The position numbers and the translations under genes were made by a program. A DNA stretch of 64,000 bases from the NCBI GenBank assembly GCA_026705465.1, contig JAPPAP010000025.1:62001-126000 (forward strand). The letters run 5' to 3'. This document shows, one piece after another, positions 51,828 to 61,826 of the stretch (position 1 is the first letter of the stretch; each line of letters begins with the position of its first letter). The DNA is from a bacterium. Lineage in GTDB: Bacteria; Actinomycetota; Acidimicrobiia; Acidimicrobiales; Bin134. Below the pieces are notes generated by a model. It was given only the letters and a program-made list of their open reading frames with translations, did not search any database and had not been told where the DNA came from.

Positions 51828-53023
51828 TCCGCGAGGCGGCATTGGTGCTCAGCGACGGCGAGGTGTTCGAGGGCGAGGCCATCGGTGCCGAGCCTGCCAC
51901 CGGCATCACCTCTGGCGAGGTGGTGTTCAACACCGTGCTCACTGGCTATCAGGAGGTGATCACCGATCCTTCCTACGCCGGGCAGATCATCACCTTCACC
52001 TACCCCCACATCGGCAATTACGGCGTTACTCCAGCCGATCACGAGAGCCGCCGCCCCTTTTGCCGGGGAGTGATCGTGCGGGACATGGCCCGCCGCCGCT
52101 CCAACTGGCGGGCTACCGGCGACCTGGAGGCGTTCTTGGGCGAACAGGGCATCGCCGGCCTGGCCGGGGTGGACACCCGGCGGCTCACCACCCACATCCG
52201 CGATGCCGGAGCCATGCCCGGTGCTTTCGGTACCGCGGCCGAATCCGACCTTCGGGCCGCGGCGCAAGCCGAGCCCGGCACCGACGGCGTGGATTTGGTG
52301 GCCACCGTCACCCGCCACAAATCCGAGCACTTCTCCAGCACCAGGGATGACGGCAAGCCGCCCCACGAGGTCGTGGCTCTCGACTACGGGCTCAAAGCCA
52401 CCATCGTCCACCACCTGCGGACGATCGCCCAGGTGGAGGTGGTGCCGGCTAGCACCTTGGCCGCCGACATCCTGGCCCGTCAGCCCGACGGGGTGTTCTT
52501 GTCTAACGGCCCCGGTGATCCTGAGGCGGTAGTGGGGGCGGTCGACACCATTTCCGCCTTGCTGGGCGAGGTTCCGATCTTCGGCATCTGTTTGGGCCAT
52601 CAACTCCTGGCCTCGGCGTTGGGCGCGGAGACCTTCAAGCTGCCCTTCGGCCATCATGGCGGCAACCACCCGGTACGCAATTTGGCCACCGGTGCGGTGG
52701 AGATCACCAGTCAGAACCACAACTTTTGCGTGGCCGACAGCACTATTCCCGGCGCCGATATCACCCACATCAATCTCAACGACCACACCGTGGAGGGTCT
52801 GCGCTGCCGAGACTTGCCCGCGTTCAGCGTCCAATACCACCCCGAAGCTGGCCCCGGCCCCCACGACTCCCGCTATCTCTTCAAACTCTTTGACGAACTC
52901 ATGGCTGGACAAAAGAGGGCGGGGGGTGGCCCGGCTCAGGGCGCCCGCCGCCCGCAGCGTCGGCGAGGACGGCGGGCTGGGCCGGGACAGGACCCGCCGC
53001 CCGGGGGGTCGACAGATGCCTAA
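51824..53023 (+). CDS. carA: Carbamoyl-phosphate synthase, small (glutaminase) chain
   Basis: CarA frees ammonia from glutamine for CarB. This protein of 399 residues has the N-terminal domain ([55 protein letters not shown]) and the class I amidotransferase domain with [15 protein letters not shown] (catalytic Cys) and [20 protein letters not shown] (His, Glu). The last 37 or so residues are a low-complexity Gly/Pro/Arg/Gln tail absent from typical CarA. The TAA stop overlaps the carB start by eight bases. Confidence 0.95.
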   Translation: MIREAALVLSDGEVFEGEAIGAEPATGITSGEVVFNTVLTGYQEVITDPSYAGQIITFTYPHIGNYGVTPADHESRRPFCRGVIVRDMARRRSNWRATGDLEAFLGEQGIAGLAGVDTRRLTTHIRDAGAMPGAFGTAAESDLRAAAQAEPGTDGVDLVATVTRHKSEHFSSTRDDGKPPHEVVALDYGLKATIVHHLRTIAQVEVVPASTLAADILARQPDGVFLSNGPGDPEAVVGAVDTISALLGEVPIFGICLGHQLLASALGAETFKLPFGHHGGNHPVRNLATGAVEITSQNHNFCVADSTIPGADITHINLNDHTVEGLRCRDLPAFSVQYHPEAGPGPHDSRYLFKLFDELMAGQKRAGGGPAQGARRPQRRRGRRAGPGQDPPPGGSTDA

Positions 53024-56000
53024 GCGCACCGACATCGAGTCGATCCTGCTCATCGGGTCGGGCCCCATCGTGATCGGCCAGGCCTGTGAGTTCGACTACT
53101 CCGGCACCCAGGCCTGCCGGGTACTGCGCGACGAGGGCTACCGGGTGGTGCTGGCCAACTCCAACCCGGCCACCATCATGACCGACCCCGAATTCGCCGA
53201 CGCCACCTACATCGAACCCCTCAGCCTCGAGGTGCTCACCAGCATCATCCAGCGGGAGCAACCCGACGTGCTGCTGCCCACCCTGGGCGGGCAGACCGCG
53301 CTGAACCTGGCCATGGAGCTGATCGAGGCGGGGGTGGTGGACAAGTACGGGGTGGAGGTGATCGGGGCCAACCAAAGCGCTATCTCCACCGCCGAGGACC
53401 GAGCGAAATTCCGCCAGGCCATGATCGACATCGGACTGCCCGTGCCCCCCTCGGCTACCGCCAACACCCTGGACGAGGCCATAGAGATCATGGAGCGCAT
53501 CGGTTTGCCGGTGATCATCCGGCCGGCCTACATCCTGGGCGGCACCGGCACCGGCATCGCCCATACTCCCGAGCAGGGCCGAGAGATGGCGGCCTACGGC
53601 TTGGCTGCCAGCCCCATCAGCGAGATCCTCATCGAGCAGTCGATCGCTGGTTGGAAGGAATACGAGCTCGAGGTGATGCGAGACCGGGCCAACAACTGCG
53701 TGGTGGTGTGTACCATCGAAAACCTCGATCCCATGGGGGTCCACACCGGTGACTCCATCACCGTGGCCCCGGCCCAGACCCTCTCCGATGTCGAGTACCA
53801 GGTGCTGCGAGACGCCGCCTTTGCCTGCATTCGCCGGGTGGGGGTGGAAACCGGCGGCTCCAACATCCAGTTCGCGGTCAACCCCGACAACGGTGAATTC
53901 GTGATTATCGAGATGAACCCGAGGGTGTCTCGGTCGTCCGCTCTGGCCTCCAAGGCCACCGGGTTCCCCATTGCCAAGATCGCCGCCCGCTTGGCCGTGG
54001 GCTACACCCTGGATGAGATTCCCAACGACATCACCGAGAAGACTCCGGCTTGTTTCGAGCCGGTCATCGACTACGTGGTCACCAAAGTGCCCCGGTGGGC
54101 GTTCGAGAAGTTCTCCGGGGTGTCCGGTGTGCTCAACACCCAGATGCAGTCGGTGGGGGAGGTCATGGCCATCGCCCGCACCTTCACCGAATCGCTCCAA
54201 AAGGGGCTGCGCTCGCTGGAGTTGGGCCGCCACGGCCTCAACGCCGATCCGGCCGAGGCCGCCTACGACGCGCTCAGCGACGACGAGCTGCTGGCCGCGG
54301 CCGCGGTCCCCACCCCTGAGCGGATCTTCCAACTTGAGGCCCTGCTGCGCCGGGGTTTCACCGTGGCCCAGCTCTATGAGGCCACCAAGGTGGACCCGTG
54401 GTTCTGCGATCAGCTCCTTCAGATCACCGAGGAGCGGGCCGCGCTGGTCGAGTGCGGCTTCGACGCCATGACTCCCCGGGCATGGAAGCGAGCCAAGCAG
54501 TTCGGATTCTCCGACGCCCAGCTCGGCTATCTCTGGGGGGTGCCGGCTGCCGAGGTACGAGAGGCTCGCATCGCCGCTGGCGTGGAGGCCACATTCAAAA
54601 CGGTGGACACCTGCTCGGCCGAGTTCGAGGCCGAGACCCCGTACCACTATTCCACCTACGAGGACGTGGGCGAGGTGGCCCCTTCCGATCAGGCCAAGGT
54701 GATCATCTTGGGCTCGGGGCCGAATCGGATCGGCCAGGGCGTTGAGTTCGACTACTGCTGCGTCCATGCGGCCTTCGCGCTGTCGGAGGCGGGCTATGAG
54801 ACCATCATGGTCAACTGCAACCCCGAAACGGTGTCCACCGACTACGACACCAGCGACCGCCTCTATTTCGAGCCCCTCACCGAGGAAGACGTGCGCAACG
54901 TGATCGACGCCGAGATGCGCTCGTCGCAGGCCGCCGGGGGTTCCGGCATAGCCGGGGTGGTGGTGTCGCTCGGCGGGCAGACACCGCTCAAGCTGGCCGG
55001 CGTACTGCCCGATGGGTTGGTGGTGGGCACCAGCGCAGAGAGCATCGACCTGGCCGAGGACCGGGAGCGCTGGAATGCCCTGTGCGCCCGCCTCGACATC
55101 CCCCAGCCCGCCGGGGGCACCGCGGCGACTGTGGATGAGGCCCTAGCTGTGGCCGACCGAATCGGCTATCCGGTGCTGGTGCGCCCCTCCTATGTGCTGG
55201 GAGGTCGGGCCATGGTCATCGTCTACGCCGACGATGACTTGCGCGACGCCATGGCCGAGATGGCCGCCTCGGGGTCTCTGGGTCGGGAGGGCGGGCTCTC
55301 GGCTGAGCGGCCGGTGCTGATCGATCGGTTCTTGGAGGACGCCACCGAAGTAGACGTGGACGCCATCCGAGACATGACCGGCGAAGTGGTCATCGGCGGG
55401 GTGATGGAGCACGTCGAGGAGGCCGGGGTCCATTCCGGCGACAGCGCCTGCATGCTGCCGCCGGTTCATCTCTCCGAGGCGACGGTGGCCCTGTTGGAGC
55501 GCTATCTGAAGGACATCGCCCACGCGCTCGACGTGGTGGGGCTCATCAATGTGCAGTTCGCGGTCAAACAGTTCGGCACCGGGGCGGCCGACCAGGTGTT
55601 CGTACTAGAGGCAAACCCCCGGGCATCGCGTACCGTGCCGTTTGTGGCCAAGGCCACTGGCGTGCCCCTGGTAAAAGTTGCCACCAGGGTCATGATGGGC
55701 GCCAGCCTGGCCGATCTGCGCCAGGAGGGGCTGTTGGGGCGAAGGTCCAACGGCGACCATATCTCCGTGAAAGAAGCCGTGTTGCCGTTCAGCCGCTTTC
55801 CCGAAGCTGATGCCATTCTGGGTCCGGAGATGAAGTCCACCGGCGAGGTTATGGGCATCGACTTGCGGCCCGGCCTGGCGTTTGCCAAGAGCCAGGTCGC
55901 GGCAGGGGCGCCGCTGCCCACTCACGGCACGGTGCTGATGTCTTTGGCCGACCGGGACAAGGCCGCCGGGGTGGAGATGGCCCGGGTGTTCACCGGGTTG

Positions 56001-56354
56001 GGCTTAGCTGTCGCGGCCACCTCCGGCACTGCGGCGGCGTTGTCCGAGGCTGGTGTCCCCGTATCCGAGACAGTGGCCAAGGTGGGCGAGGGAGGCACCG
56101 ACGTGGTTGAGCTGATCGACAGCGGCCAGGTGCAGTTGGTGGTCAACACGCCGAGAGGTCGAGGATCTCGGGCTGATGGCGATCACATCAGACGGGCAGC
56201 CAGCCGCAATCGGGTTCCGCTGTTGACCACCGCCTCAGCCGGTCTGGCCGCGGCCGACGGCATGGCCGATTCGGCCCGCCACCCGCTGCGGGTGCGGTCG
56301 CTTCAGGAATACCACCGAGGCGTAACCAGCGATCAGCTGGCCTTGGAGCTATGA
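53016..56354 (+). CDS. carB: Carbamoyl-phosphate synthase, large chain
   Basis: CarB makes carbamoyl phosphate from bicarbonate, ammonia and two ATP, for pyrimidines and arginine. This 1112-residue protein has two homologous ATP-grasp halves. The first begins [27 protein letters not shown], the second [62 protein letters not shown]-terminal MGS-like allosteric domain (about 970-1100) includes the usual VVNTPRG. The start is ATG 53016, where homology begins; the upstream ORF only shadows carA. Confidence 0.97.
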   Translation: MPKRTDIESILLIGSGPIVIGQACEFDYSGTQACRVLRDEGYRVVLANSNPATIMTDPEFADATYIEPLSLEVLTSIIQREQPDVLLPTLGGQTALNLAMELIEAGVVDKYGVEVIGANQSAISTAEDRAKFRQAMIDIGLPVPPSATANTLDEAIEIMERIGLPVIIRPAYILGGTGTGIAHTPEQGREMAAYGLAASPISEILIEQSIAGWKEYELEVMRDRANNCVVVCTIENLDPMGVHTGDSITVAPAQTLSDVEYQVLRDAAFACIRRVGVETGGSNIQFAVNPDNGEFVIIEMNPRVSRSSALASKATGFPIAKIAARLAVGYTLDEIPNDITEKTPACFEPVIDYVVTKVPRWAFEKFSGVSGVLNTQMQSVGEVMAIARTFTESLQKGLRSLELGRHGLNADPAEAAYDALSDDELLAAAAVPTPERIFQLEALLRRGFTVAQLYEATKVDPWFCDQLLQITEERAALVECGFDAMTPRAWKRAKQFGFSDAQLGYLWGVPAAEVREARIAAGVEATFKTVDTCSAEFEAETPYHYSTYEDVGEVAPSDQAKVIILGSGPNRIGQGVEFDYCCVHAAFALSEAGYETIMVNCNPETVSTDYDTSDRLYFEPLTEEDVRNVIDAEMRSSQAAGGSGIAGVVVSLGGQTPLKLAGVLPDGLVVGTSAESIDLAEDRERWNALCARLDIPQPAGGTAATVDEALAVADRIGYPVLVRPSYVLGGRAMVIVYADDDLRDAMAEMAASGSLGREGGLSAERPVLIDRFLEDATEVDVDAIRDMTGEVVIGGVMEHVEEAGVHSGDSACMLPPVHLSEATVALLERYLKDIAHALDVVGLINVQFAVKQFGTGAADQVFVLEANPRASRTVPFVAKATGVPLVKVATRVMMGASLADLRQEGLLGRRSNGDHISVKEAVLPFSRFPEADAILGPEMKSTGEVMGIDLRPGLAFAKSQVAAGAPLPTHGTVLMSLADRDKAAGVEMARVFTGLGLAVAATSGTAAALSEAGVPVSETVAKVGEGGTDVVELIDSGQVQLVVNTPRGRGSRADGDHIRRAASRNRVPLLTTASAGLAAADGMADSARHPLRVRSLQEYHRGVTSDQLALEL

Positions 56355-57295
56355 GCAGGCGCGGTTTCCAGAGCTTGGAACTGGAAACCGCCATTGGCTC
56401 GGTTCTGTTGCCCAATCCCGTAATGACTGCCTCGGGGACGGTGGGCCACAGCACTGAGCTGGCCCGCTACCTGGACTACTCGGAGGTGGGCGCAGTGGTG
56501 GTCAAGTCGCTGGCCCCCTACGAATGGCCGGGCAACCCTGCGCCCCGGGTCCATCCGGTGCCCGCAGGAATGATCAACAGCGTGGGCCTGCAAGGTCCCG
56601 GCCTGCCCCGATGGCTGGCCGAAGAACTGCCGGCGCAGGCCGCCTCCGGCGCTCGGGTGGTGGTGTCGATCTGGGGGCGCACCCTGGACGACTACGCCGC
56701 CGCCTCCGAGCTGCTGGCATCTGCCGACGGCCCTGCTATGGAGGCCGTGGTCGCGGTGGAGGTCAACGTCTCCTGTCCCAATCTGGAGGATCGGGGCCGC
56801 ATGTTCTCCCACTCCGCGACCATGACCCAGGCCGCGCTGGCCGCCACCGAATCCTGCGGCCTTCCCCGATGGGCCAAGCTCAGCGCCACCGGCGACCTCG
56901 TGGAGATTGCCGCCGCCGCGGTTGAGGGTGGCGCGGAGGCCCTGACCCTCATCAATACTCTGCTGGGTATGGTCGTCGACACCGAGTCCCGCAAGCCGGT
57001 GTTGGGCGGGGGCGGGGGAGGAGTGTCAGGCCGGGCTATAGGCCCGGTAGCAGTGAGATCGGTGTACGACGTGTACGCGGCCATGCCCGATGTGCCCATC
57101 ATCGGGGTGGGCGGGATCGCCTCGGGTTCCGGTGCGGTGGAAATGATGATGGCCGGGGCTAGCGCCGTGCAGGTGGGCACGGCCACGTTCGCTGACCCCC
57201 AGGCCCCGACCAAAGTCCTGCGGGAGCTGGCCCGCTGGTGCACATCCCACGATGTAAGTCGACTGAACGAGCTGATTGGAGCAGCCCATGAGTGA
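56351..57295 (+). CDS. pyrD: Dihydroorotate dehydrogenase, class 1 (1B-like catalytic subunit)
   Basis: A soluble FMN enzyme of 314 residues that oxidises dihydroorotate. [13 protein letters not shown] and [12 protein letters not shown] carry class 1 features; the cysteine in NVSCPN is the class 1 catalytic base, where quinone-dependent class 2 enzymes use serine. It has no N-terminal membrane anchor. Class 1B enzymes normally need the iron-sulfur/FAD subunit PyrK to reach NAD, and pyrK is not in this operon. Mycobacteria use class 2, so this type is notable. It overlaps carB (ATGA) and pyrF (8 bases). Confidence 0.9.
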   Translation: MSRRGFQSLELETAIGSVLLPNPVMTASGTVGHSTELARYLDYSEVGAVVVKSLAPYEWPGNPAPRVHPVPAGMINSVGLQGPGLPRWLAEELPAQAASGARVVVSIWGRTLDDYAAASELLASADGPAMEAVVAVEVNVSCPNLEDRGRMFSHSATMTQAALAATESCGLPRWAKLSATGDLVEIAAAAVEGGAEALTLINTLLGMVVDTESRKPVLGGGGGGVSGRAIGPVAVRSVYDVYAAMPDVPIIGVGGIASGSGAVEMMMAGASAVQVGTATFADPQAPTKVLRELARWCTSHDVSRLNELIGAAHE

Positions 57296-58022
57296 GACGA
57301 CGCGCGATTCCCGCCTGGCCATTGCGCTGGATGTGGATGATCTGAATATGGCCTGTGTGATGGCCGATGCCGTCCACCCCTGGATGGGAGTGGCCAAGGT
57401 GGGGTTCGAGCTGTTCGCCACTGCTGGCCCCACCGCGATCACCGCCATGATTGATCGGGGCTACGAGGTGTTCGCCGACCTCAAACTGCACGACATCCCC
57501 GCCACGGTGGGGCGGGCCGCGGCCAAATTGGGCCGAACCGGAGTTCGCTGGCTCACCGTCCACACCGTTGGCGGGGCCGACATGCTGCGGGCCGGGGTGG
57601 AGGGCCTGGCCGAAGGCAGCGAGGGGGTAGCCCAGGTTCTGGGAGTGACCATTCTGACCAGCGACGCCGACCGATCCCAGGACGTACTCGAATCGAGGGT
57701 AGCCCTGGCCCGCGACGCCGGCTGCGGCGGTGTGATCTGCTCGGCCGCAGATCTTCCGGTGGTCAAAGGGATAGCGCCGGAACTGTCCTGTGTTGTGCCC
57801 GGCATCCGCCTCCCCGGCTCAAGTCACAACGATCAGGCCAGTGTGGCCACCCCCGATGCCGCCATCGCCGCCGGAGCCTCCATCCTGGTGGTCGGCCGTA
57901 CTGTGACTGCCGACGTTCAAGGGTTGACCATTCGCTCGAATCATCTGGCCAAGGCATTGGCCGACATGGCCGACAAGGCTCGACTGGTAGCGACCAGCAT
58001 TAACCGGGGAAATCCGCTATAA
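57288..58022 (+). CDS. pyrF: Orotidine 5'-phosphate decarboxylase, group I
   Basis: PyrF decarboxylates OMP to UMP. This TIM-barrel protein of 244 residues has the core motif FADLKLHDIPATVGRAA (Asp-x-Lys-x2-Asp), LTVHTVGGADMLRAGVEG and the phosphate loop VPGIRLPGSSHNDQASVATPDAAIAAGASILVVGRTVT. DLKLHDIP marks the E. coli/Bacillus group I; mycobacteria use the group II form. I start at ATG 57288 (MSETTRD); the ORF track's 57276 adds four residues. It is the last pyr gene; pyrE is not here. Confidence 0.93.
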   Translation: MSETTRDSRLAIALDVDDLNMACVMADAVHPWMGVAKVGFELFATAGPTAITAMIDRGYEVFADLKLHDIPATVGRAAAKLGRTGVRWLTVHTVGGADMLRAGVEGLAEGSEGVAQVLGVTILTSDADRSQDVLESRVALARDAGCGGVICSAADLPVVKGIAPELSCVVPGIRLPGSSHNDQASVATPDAAIAAGASILVVGRTVTADVQGLTIRSNHLAKALADMADKARLVATSINRGNPL

Positions 58023-58038
58023 GACTTGAAGTCCAAAC

Positions 58039-58044
58039 TACAAT
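58039..58044 (+). promoter_or_regulatory. Candidate -10 box of leaderless mihF transcript
   Basis: TACAAT ends six bases before the mihF ATG, five of six bases matching TATAAT. Confidence 0.55.
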
Positions 58045-58050
58045 GGTGTA

Positions 58051-58368
58051 ATGGCAGGACCCCCACAATTGACAGCTGAGCAGCGCCGGGCGGCGCTGGC
58101 CAAGGCCGGCGAGGTGCGCCGCAAGCGTGCTGAAGTCAAGCAAATGCTCAAGATGAGGTCGATCTCGCTCTCTGACTTGCTGGCACAAGCGGAAACCGAT
58201 GACGTGGTCGCAGGAACCAAAGTGCTCGCCGTCCTGGAGTCCCTTCCAGGCATGGGCAAGGTTCGGGCTCGCAGGATGATGGAGGAGATCGGCATTGCCG
58301 ATAGCCGCCGCATCCGCGGTCTTGGCGATCAGCAGCGGGCTTCGCTGCTGGCACGCTGCGGCGACTAG
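58051..58368 (+). CDS. mihF: Mycobacterial-type integration host factor (mIHF)
   Basis: A nucleoid-associated DNA-bending protein of 105 residues found only in actinobacteria, unrelated in fold to E. coli [31 protein letters not shown] and the helix-two-turn-helix part [39 protein letters not shown] match the family well. The order mihF-gmk-rpoZ is conserved in mycobacteria and Streptomyces. Confidence 0.95.
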   Translation: MAGPPQLTAEQRRAALAKAGEVRRKRAEVKQMLKMRSISLSDLLAQAETDDVVAGTKVLAVLESLPGMGKVRARRMMEEIGIADSRRIRGLGDQQRASLLARCGD

Positions 58369-58379
58369 TAGATCAACCA

Positions 58380-58934
58380 CTGATCATCGTTTTGTCCGGC
58401 CCCGGCGGGGTCGGCAAGGGCACAATCGCGGCCGTCCTCGTGGCCGCGGATCCCGATTTATGGCTTAGCCGCTCGTGGACGACTCGCGTCCGTCGACCCG
58501 GAGAGTCAGAAGCCGCCTACGTGTTCGCTGACGAGGCCGAATTCCGGGCCAAAATCGCCGAGGGCGGATTTGTGGAGTGGGCAGAGATTGCCGGAAATCT
58601 CTACGGAACGCCGAAACCCGATCCCCCGGCTGGCTGCGACGTTCTGTTGGAGATCGATGTCCAAGGGGCAGCCCAAGTAAGGGAGAGCCACCCCGATGCC
58701 CTGTGCATCTTCGTCGAAGCGCCATCGGCGGCTGAGCAGGAATCCCGCCTGCGGGGTCGAGGTGATCCTGAGGCTCATATTGCCAAACGGCTGGCTCTGG
58801 CCGACTCAGAGCGAATCCAGGCCTACGAGCTCAACGCGATCCACGTCGTCAACGACAGCCTTGAAGAGGCGGTGTCGGCGGTCGCGCTACTTATTGAAGA
58901 GACCCGTCGGCAGCGGTCTAGCAATGACGGTTGA
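58380..58934 (+). CDS. gmk: Guanylate kinase (start codon unusual)
   Basis: Gmk phosphorylates GMP. The P-loop [10 protein letters not shown], the GMP-binding [19 protein letters not shown] and [15 protein letters not shown], and the [14 protein letters not shown] strand identify it. The only ordinary start in the ORF track, TTG 58392, begins at the P-loop and would delete the first beta strand. The frame reads L-I-I-V-L-S-G-P upstream, so I place the start at CTG 58380, an unusual codon; an ATC is also possible. From there it has 184 residues. A mini-ORF starts inside its 3' end. Confidence 0.85.
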   Translation: MIIVLSGPGGVGKGTIAAVLVAADPDLWLSRSWTTRVRRPGESEAAYVFADEAEFRAKIAEGGFVEWAEIAGNLYGTPKPDPPAGCDVLLEIDVQGAAQVRESHPDALCIFVEAPSAAEQESRLRGRGDPEAHIAKRLALADSERIQAYELNAIHVVNDSLEEAVSAVALLIEETRRQRSSNDG

Positions 58935-58964
58935 GGTCGACGACGTTGGGGGGCAATGACGGTT
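58921..58964. repeat. 12-bp direct repeat at the gmk end, 32-bp period
   Basis: GCAATGACGGTT occurs at 58921-58932 (last gmk codons) and 58953-58964. Each copy contributes the ATG of one mini-ORF in the chain to rpoZ. Confidence 0.85.
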
Positions 58965-59033
58965 AAGTCAGCCTGTCCTGATATCATTATCCCGCTCTCC
59001 CCAGTGCCCGTTGGAAGAAGGCTGCGCAGATGA
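58924..59033 (+). other. Two ATGA-linked mini-ORFs bridging gmk and rpoZ
   Basis: [11 protein letters not shown] (58924-58959) begins inside gmk; its TGA overlaps the ATG of a 25-codon ORF beginning MTVKSACPDIII (58956-59033), whose TGA overlaps the rpoZ ATG. The AT-rich TATCATTAT inside the second could alternatively be an rpoZ promoter. Confidence 0.4.
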
Positions 59034-59395
59034 CCGAACAGCACGACACCATGATGTATCCGACAATCGAGGAGCTCCTTGGCCGCACCGATTCGAAGTT
59101 TCGCCTGGTGACGCTGGGAGCACTGCGAGCGTGCCAGATCAACTCCTATTTCGGCCAGCTCGGCGAGGGGCTAGGGGCGATGGTGCCACCCCAGGTGCTG
59201 ACCATGTCCCGCAAGCCCCTGTCGATTGCTTTCGAGGAGATCGCGTCCGACAAGATCATCGCCACCGATCCCCCAGAGATCCCTGATGAGGATGTATTGG
59301 CTGACTCCATGATCCCCTCCGGCGACGCTGATCTGGATCAAGCCGGTCTAGAACAAGCCGATCAAGACGACGCCGATCTGGACTCTGCGTCCTGA
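59030..59395 (+). CDS. rpoZ: RNA polymerase omega subunit
   Basis: Omega helps assemble the beta' subunit of RNA polymerase. This 121-residue protein has PTIEELLGRTDSKFRLVTLGALRACQINSYF, where RACQINSY is the usual RARQINSY with one change, and LSIAFEEIASDKI. A long acidic tail (about 85-121, rich in Asp, Glu, Gln) follows, as in other actinobacterial omegas. It precedes coaBC by seven bases. Confidence 0.95.
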   Translation: MTEQHDTMMYPTIEELLGRTDSKFRLVTLGALRACQINSYFGQLGEGLGAMVPPQVLTMSRKPLSIAFEEIASDKIIATDPPEIPDEDVLADSMIPSGDADLDQAGLEQADQDDADLDSAS

Positions 59396-59402
59396 CAAAC
59401 CC

Positions 59403-60641
59403 ATGACTTCGGTCGCCGGCAAGCGCATCGTTCTTGGCGTGAGCGGGGGGATCGCGGCGTACAAGGCGGTAGAGATCTGCCGCCGGCTGATGGACAGCGG
59501 TGCCCACGTCATTCCGGTGCTCACCAAGGGCGCCACCCGGTTTGTGGGCCGCGCCACCTTTGATGCTCTGGCTTCGGAGCCGGTCCAGATGAGCCTCTTT
59601 GACGAGGACGATCCCATTCCTCACACCACGTTGGGTCAGACGGCCGATTGCGTGCTCGTCGCCCCGGCCACTGCCCGAGTGATCGGCGCCTACGCCGCTG
59701 GCATCAGCTCCGACTTGCTGACCGCCACCCTCATCGCCACGCGGGCTCCGGTGGTGATCTGCCCGGCCATGCACACCGAGATGTGGGAGCACCCGGCGGT
59801 GGCGGACAATATCGCCACCCTGGTCAAGCGGGGCGTTTCCATAGTGGGGCCGGAGTCGGGTCGCTTGGCGGGCGGTGACGAGGGGGCGGGAAGACTCAGC
59901 TCGCCGGCCGACATTGTGGCCGCTGTGGATCGGGTGCTCGATTCCACCGGTCGACGCCTCGACATGGCCGGTCTGTCTGTCGTGGTTACTGCGGGGGGTA
60001 CTCGGGAGCCGATTGACCCGGTGCGCTATATCGGGAACCGCTCCTCTGGGAAGCAGGGCTATGCCTTCGCCGAGGAGGCCGCTGCTAGGGGGGCCAAAGT
60101 CACCATCATCACCACTGTGGATCGTCCTGGACCTCTGGGCACCACCGTGGTGTCAGGGATCACAGTGGTAAGAGTCAACACTGCTGAGGAGATGGCTGCG
60201 GCCACCGCTGAGGCTGCCAAGGAGGCCGATGTAGTGATTATGGCCGCGGCAGTAGCCGATTTCCGCCCGGTCGATCCTGCGGGGGTCAAGATCAAAAAGC
60301 GCGATGGCGTGCCCGCCATCCAATTGGAGCCCACTCCCGACATCCTGGCTGGGTTGGGGGCGTCCAAGCCGGAAGGGCAGATCTTGGTGGGGTTTGCCGC
60401 CGAGACCTGCGAGGTGGCTGACAACGCCGCCGCCAAGCTGAGCGGCAAAGGCGCCGACTACATCGTGGCCAATGATGTGGCGGCTGAGAACGTCGGTTTC
60501 GCCTACGACACCAACGAAGTGACGGTGCTAGCTTCCGATGGCCGAGTTCGGCCGGTCGGAATGCGCTCCAAGCGCCAGGTGGCCCAAGCTGTCCTCGACT
60601 TGGTGATGGGAGACCGCGACGCCTCCGAGGAGAATCAATGA
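59403..60641 (+). CDS. coaBC: Bifunctional phosphopantothenoylcysteine decarboxylase/phosphopantothenate-cysteine ligase
   Basis: Two steps of coenzyme A synthesis in one 412-residue chain. The N-terminal flavoprotein CoaC domain (about 1-180) has [34 protein letters not shown] and [13 protein letters not shown]. The C-terminal CoaB ligase domain (about 185-400) has [37 protein letters not shown] and the lysine in KIKKRDG. PAMH instead of PAMN is the usual actinobacterial variant. It overlaps metK by four bases. Confidence 0.96.
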   Translation: MTSVAGKRIVLGVSGGIAAYKAVEICRRLMDSGAHVIPVLTKGATRFVGRATFDALASEPVQMSLFDEDDPIPHTTLGQTADCVLVAPATARVIGAYAAGISSDLLTATLIATRAPVVICPAMHTEMWEHPAVADNIATLVKRGVSIVGPESGRLAGGDEGAGRLSSPADIVAAVDRVLDSTGRRLDMAGLSVVVTAGGTREPIDPVRYIGNRSSGKQGYAFAEEAAARGAKVTIITTVDRPGPLGTTVVSGITVVRVNTAEEMAAATAEAAKEADVVIMAAAVADFRPVDPAGVKIKKRDGVPAIQLEPTPDILAGLGASKPEGQILVGFAAETCEVADNAAAKLSGKGADYIVANDVAAENVGFAYDTNEVTVLASDGRVRPVGMRSKRQVAQAVLDLVMGDRDASEENQ

Positions 60642-61813
60642 GCCAAGGGTCAAATGGCCGACACCGCTTCACGTCTGAGTCGGTCACCGGCGGCCACCCC
60701 GACAAGATCGCCGATCAGATTTCCGACGGTGTGCTGGATGCCCTTTTGGCCGTGGACATCGGCAGCCGGGTGGCATGTGAGACCTTGGTTACCACTGGAC
60801 TGGTGGTGGTGGCCGGAGAGATCTCCACCGACGGCTATATCGACATTCCCCGGGTGGTGCGCGACACCATCACCGGGATCGGCTACGACCGGGAGGACTA
60901 CGGCTTCGACGGCAACACCTGCGGGGTGATGGTGTCCATCGACGACCAGTCTCCCGACATTGCCCAGGGGGTGGACCGGCTCGACCCCCTGGAGCAGGGG
61001 GCCGGCGACCAGGGGATGATGTTCGGGTTTGCCTGTGATGAGACCCCCGAGTTGATGCCGCTGCCCATCCACATCGCCCACCGGATGGTGGAGCGCCTCA
61101 CCGAGGTTCGCCGGGCGGGCACGGTGCCCTATCTCCGACCCGACGGAAAGAGCCAGGTCACGTTCGAGTACGAGGGGACCAGGGCGGTCGGGCTGAGTGC
61201 CGTGCTCATATCGGCCCACCACCGCGATGGAACCGATCTCAACGAGATGAAGGACGACCTCAAGGAGCAGGTCATCGATCCAATGGTGCCCGAGCAGTTC
61301 CGCGACGACGACTACGACGTGCTGGTCAATCCCACCGGGAAGTTTGTGAGAGGTGGACCAGTGGCCGATGCTGGGCTCACTGGGCGCAAGATCATTGTCG
61401 ACACTTATGGGGGCATGGCCCGCCACGGCGGGGGCGCCTTCTCCGGCAAGGACCCCAGCAAAGTGGACCGGTCGGCGGCCTACGCAGCCCGCTGGGTGGC
61501 CAAGAATGTGGTGGCTTCTGGAGCGGCTTCCCGCTGCGAAGTGCAAGTGTCCTATGCCATCGGCATCGCCCGCCCAATGTCGGTGATGGTGGAGACCTTC
61601 GGCACCGAGACGGTGGACCCGGTCAAGATCAGCCATCAGGTGAACGAGATCTTCGATCTGCGCCCGGCGGCCATCATCCGGGACCTGGAACTGCTTCGGC
61701 CCATCTATCAGAACACGGCGGCCTACGGTCACTTCGGGCGCAGCCCCGACAGCATCTTCACCTGGGAGCGCACCGATCGGGTGGACGATCTCCGCTCGGC
61801 CCTAGGCCTGTAG
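60638..61813 (+). CDS. metK: S-adenosylmethionine synthetase
   Basis: MetK makes AdoMet from ATP and methionine. This 391-residue protein has [91 protein letters not shown] and [17 protein letters not shown]. All metal- and ATP-binding residues look normal. The ATG overlaps the coaBC stop. AdoMet feeds the two methyltransferases and QueA in this window, among many others. Confidence 0.97.
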   Translation: MSQGSNGRHRFTSESVTGGHPDKIADQISDGVLDALLAVDIGSRVACETLVTTGLVVVAGEISTDGYIDIPRVVRDTITGIGYDREDYGFDGNTCGVMVSIDDQSPDIAQGVDRLDPLEQGAGDQGMMFGFACDETPELMPLPIHIAHRMVERLTEVRRAGTVPYLRPDGKSQVTFEYEGTRAVGLSAVLISAHHRDGTDLNEMKDDLKEQVIDPMVPEQFRDDDYDVLVNPTGKFVRGGPVADAGLTGRKIIVDTYGGMARHGGGAFSGKDPSKVDRSAAYAARWVAKNVVASGAASRCEVQVSYAIGIARPMSVMVETFGTETVDPVKISHQVNEIFDLRPAAIIRDLELLRPIYQNTAAYGHFGRSPDSIFTWERTDRVDDLRSALGL

Positions 61814-61826
61814 TGGTGTAAGCCAT

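Noticed and set aside
52899-54767. 622-residue minus-strand ORF opposite carA/carB
   Set aside because: It mirrors carB in a fixed frame offset, is Gly/His/Leu-rich, and matches no family; long antisense ORFs are expected at this GC content.
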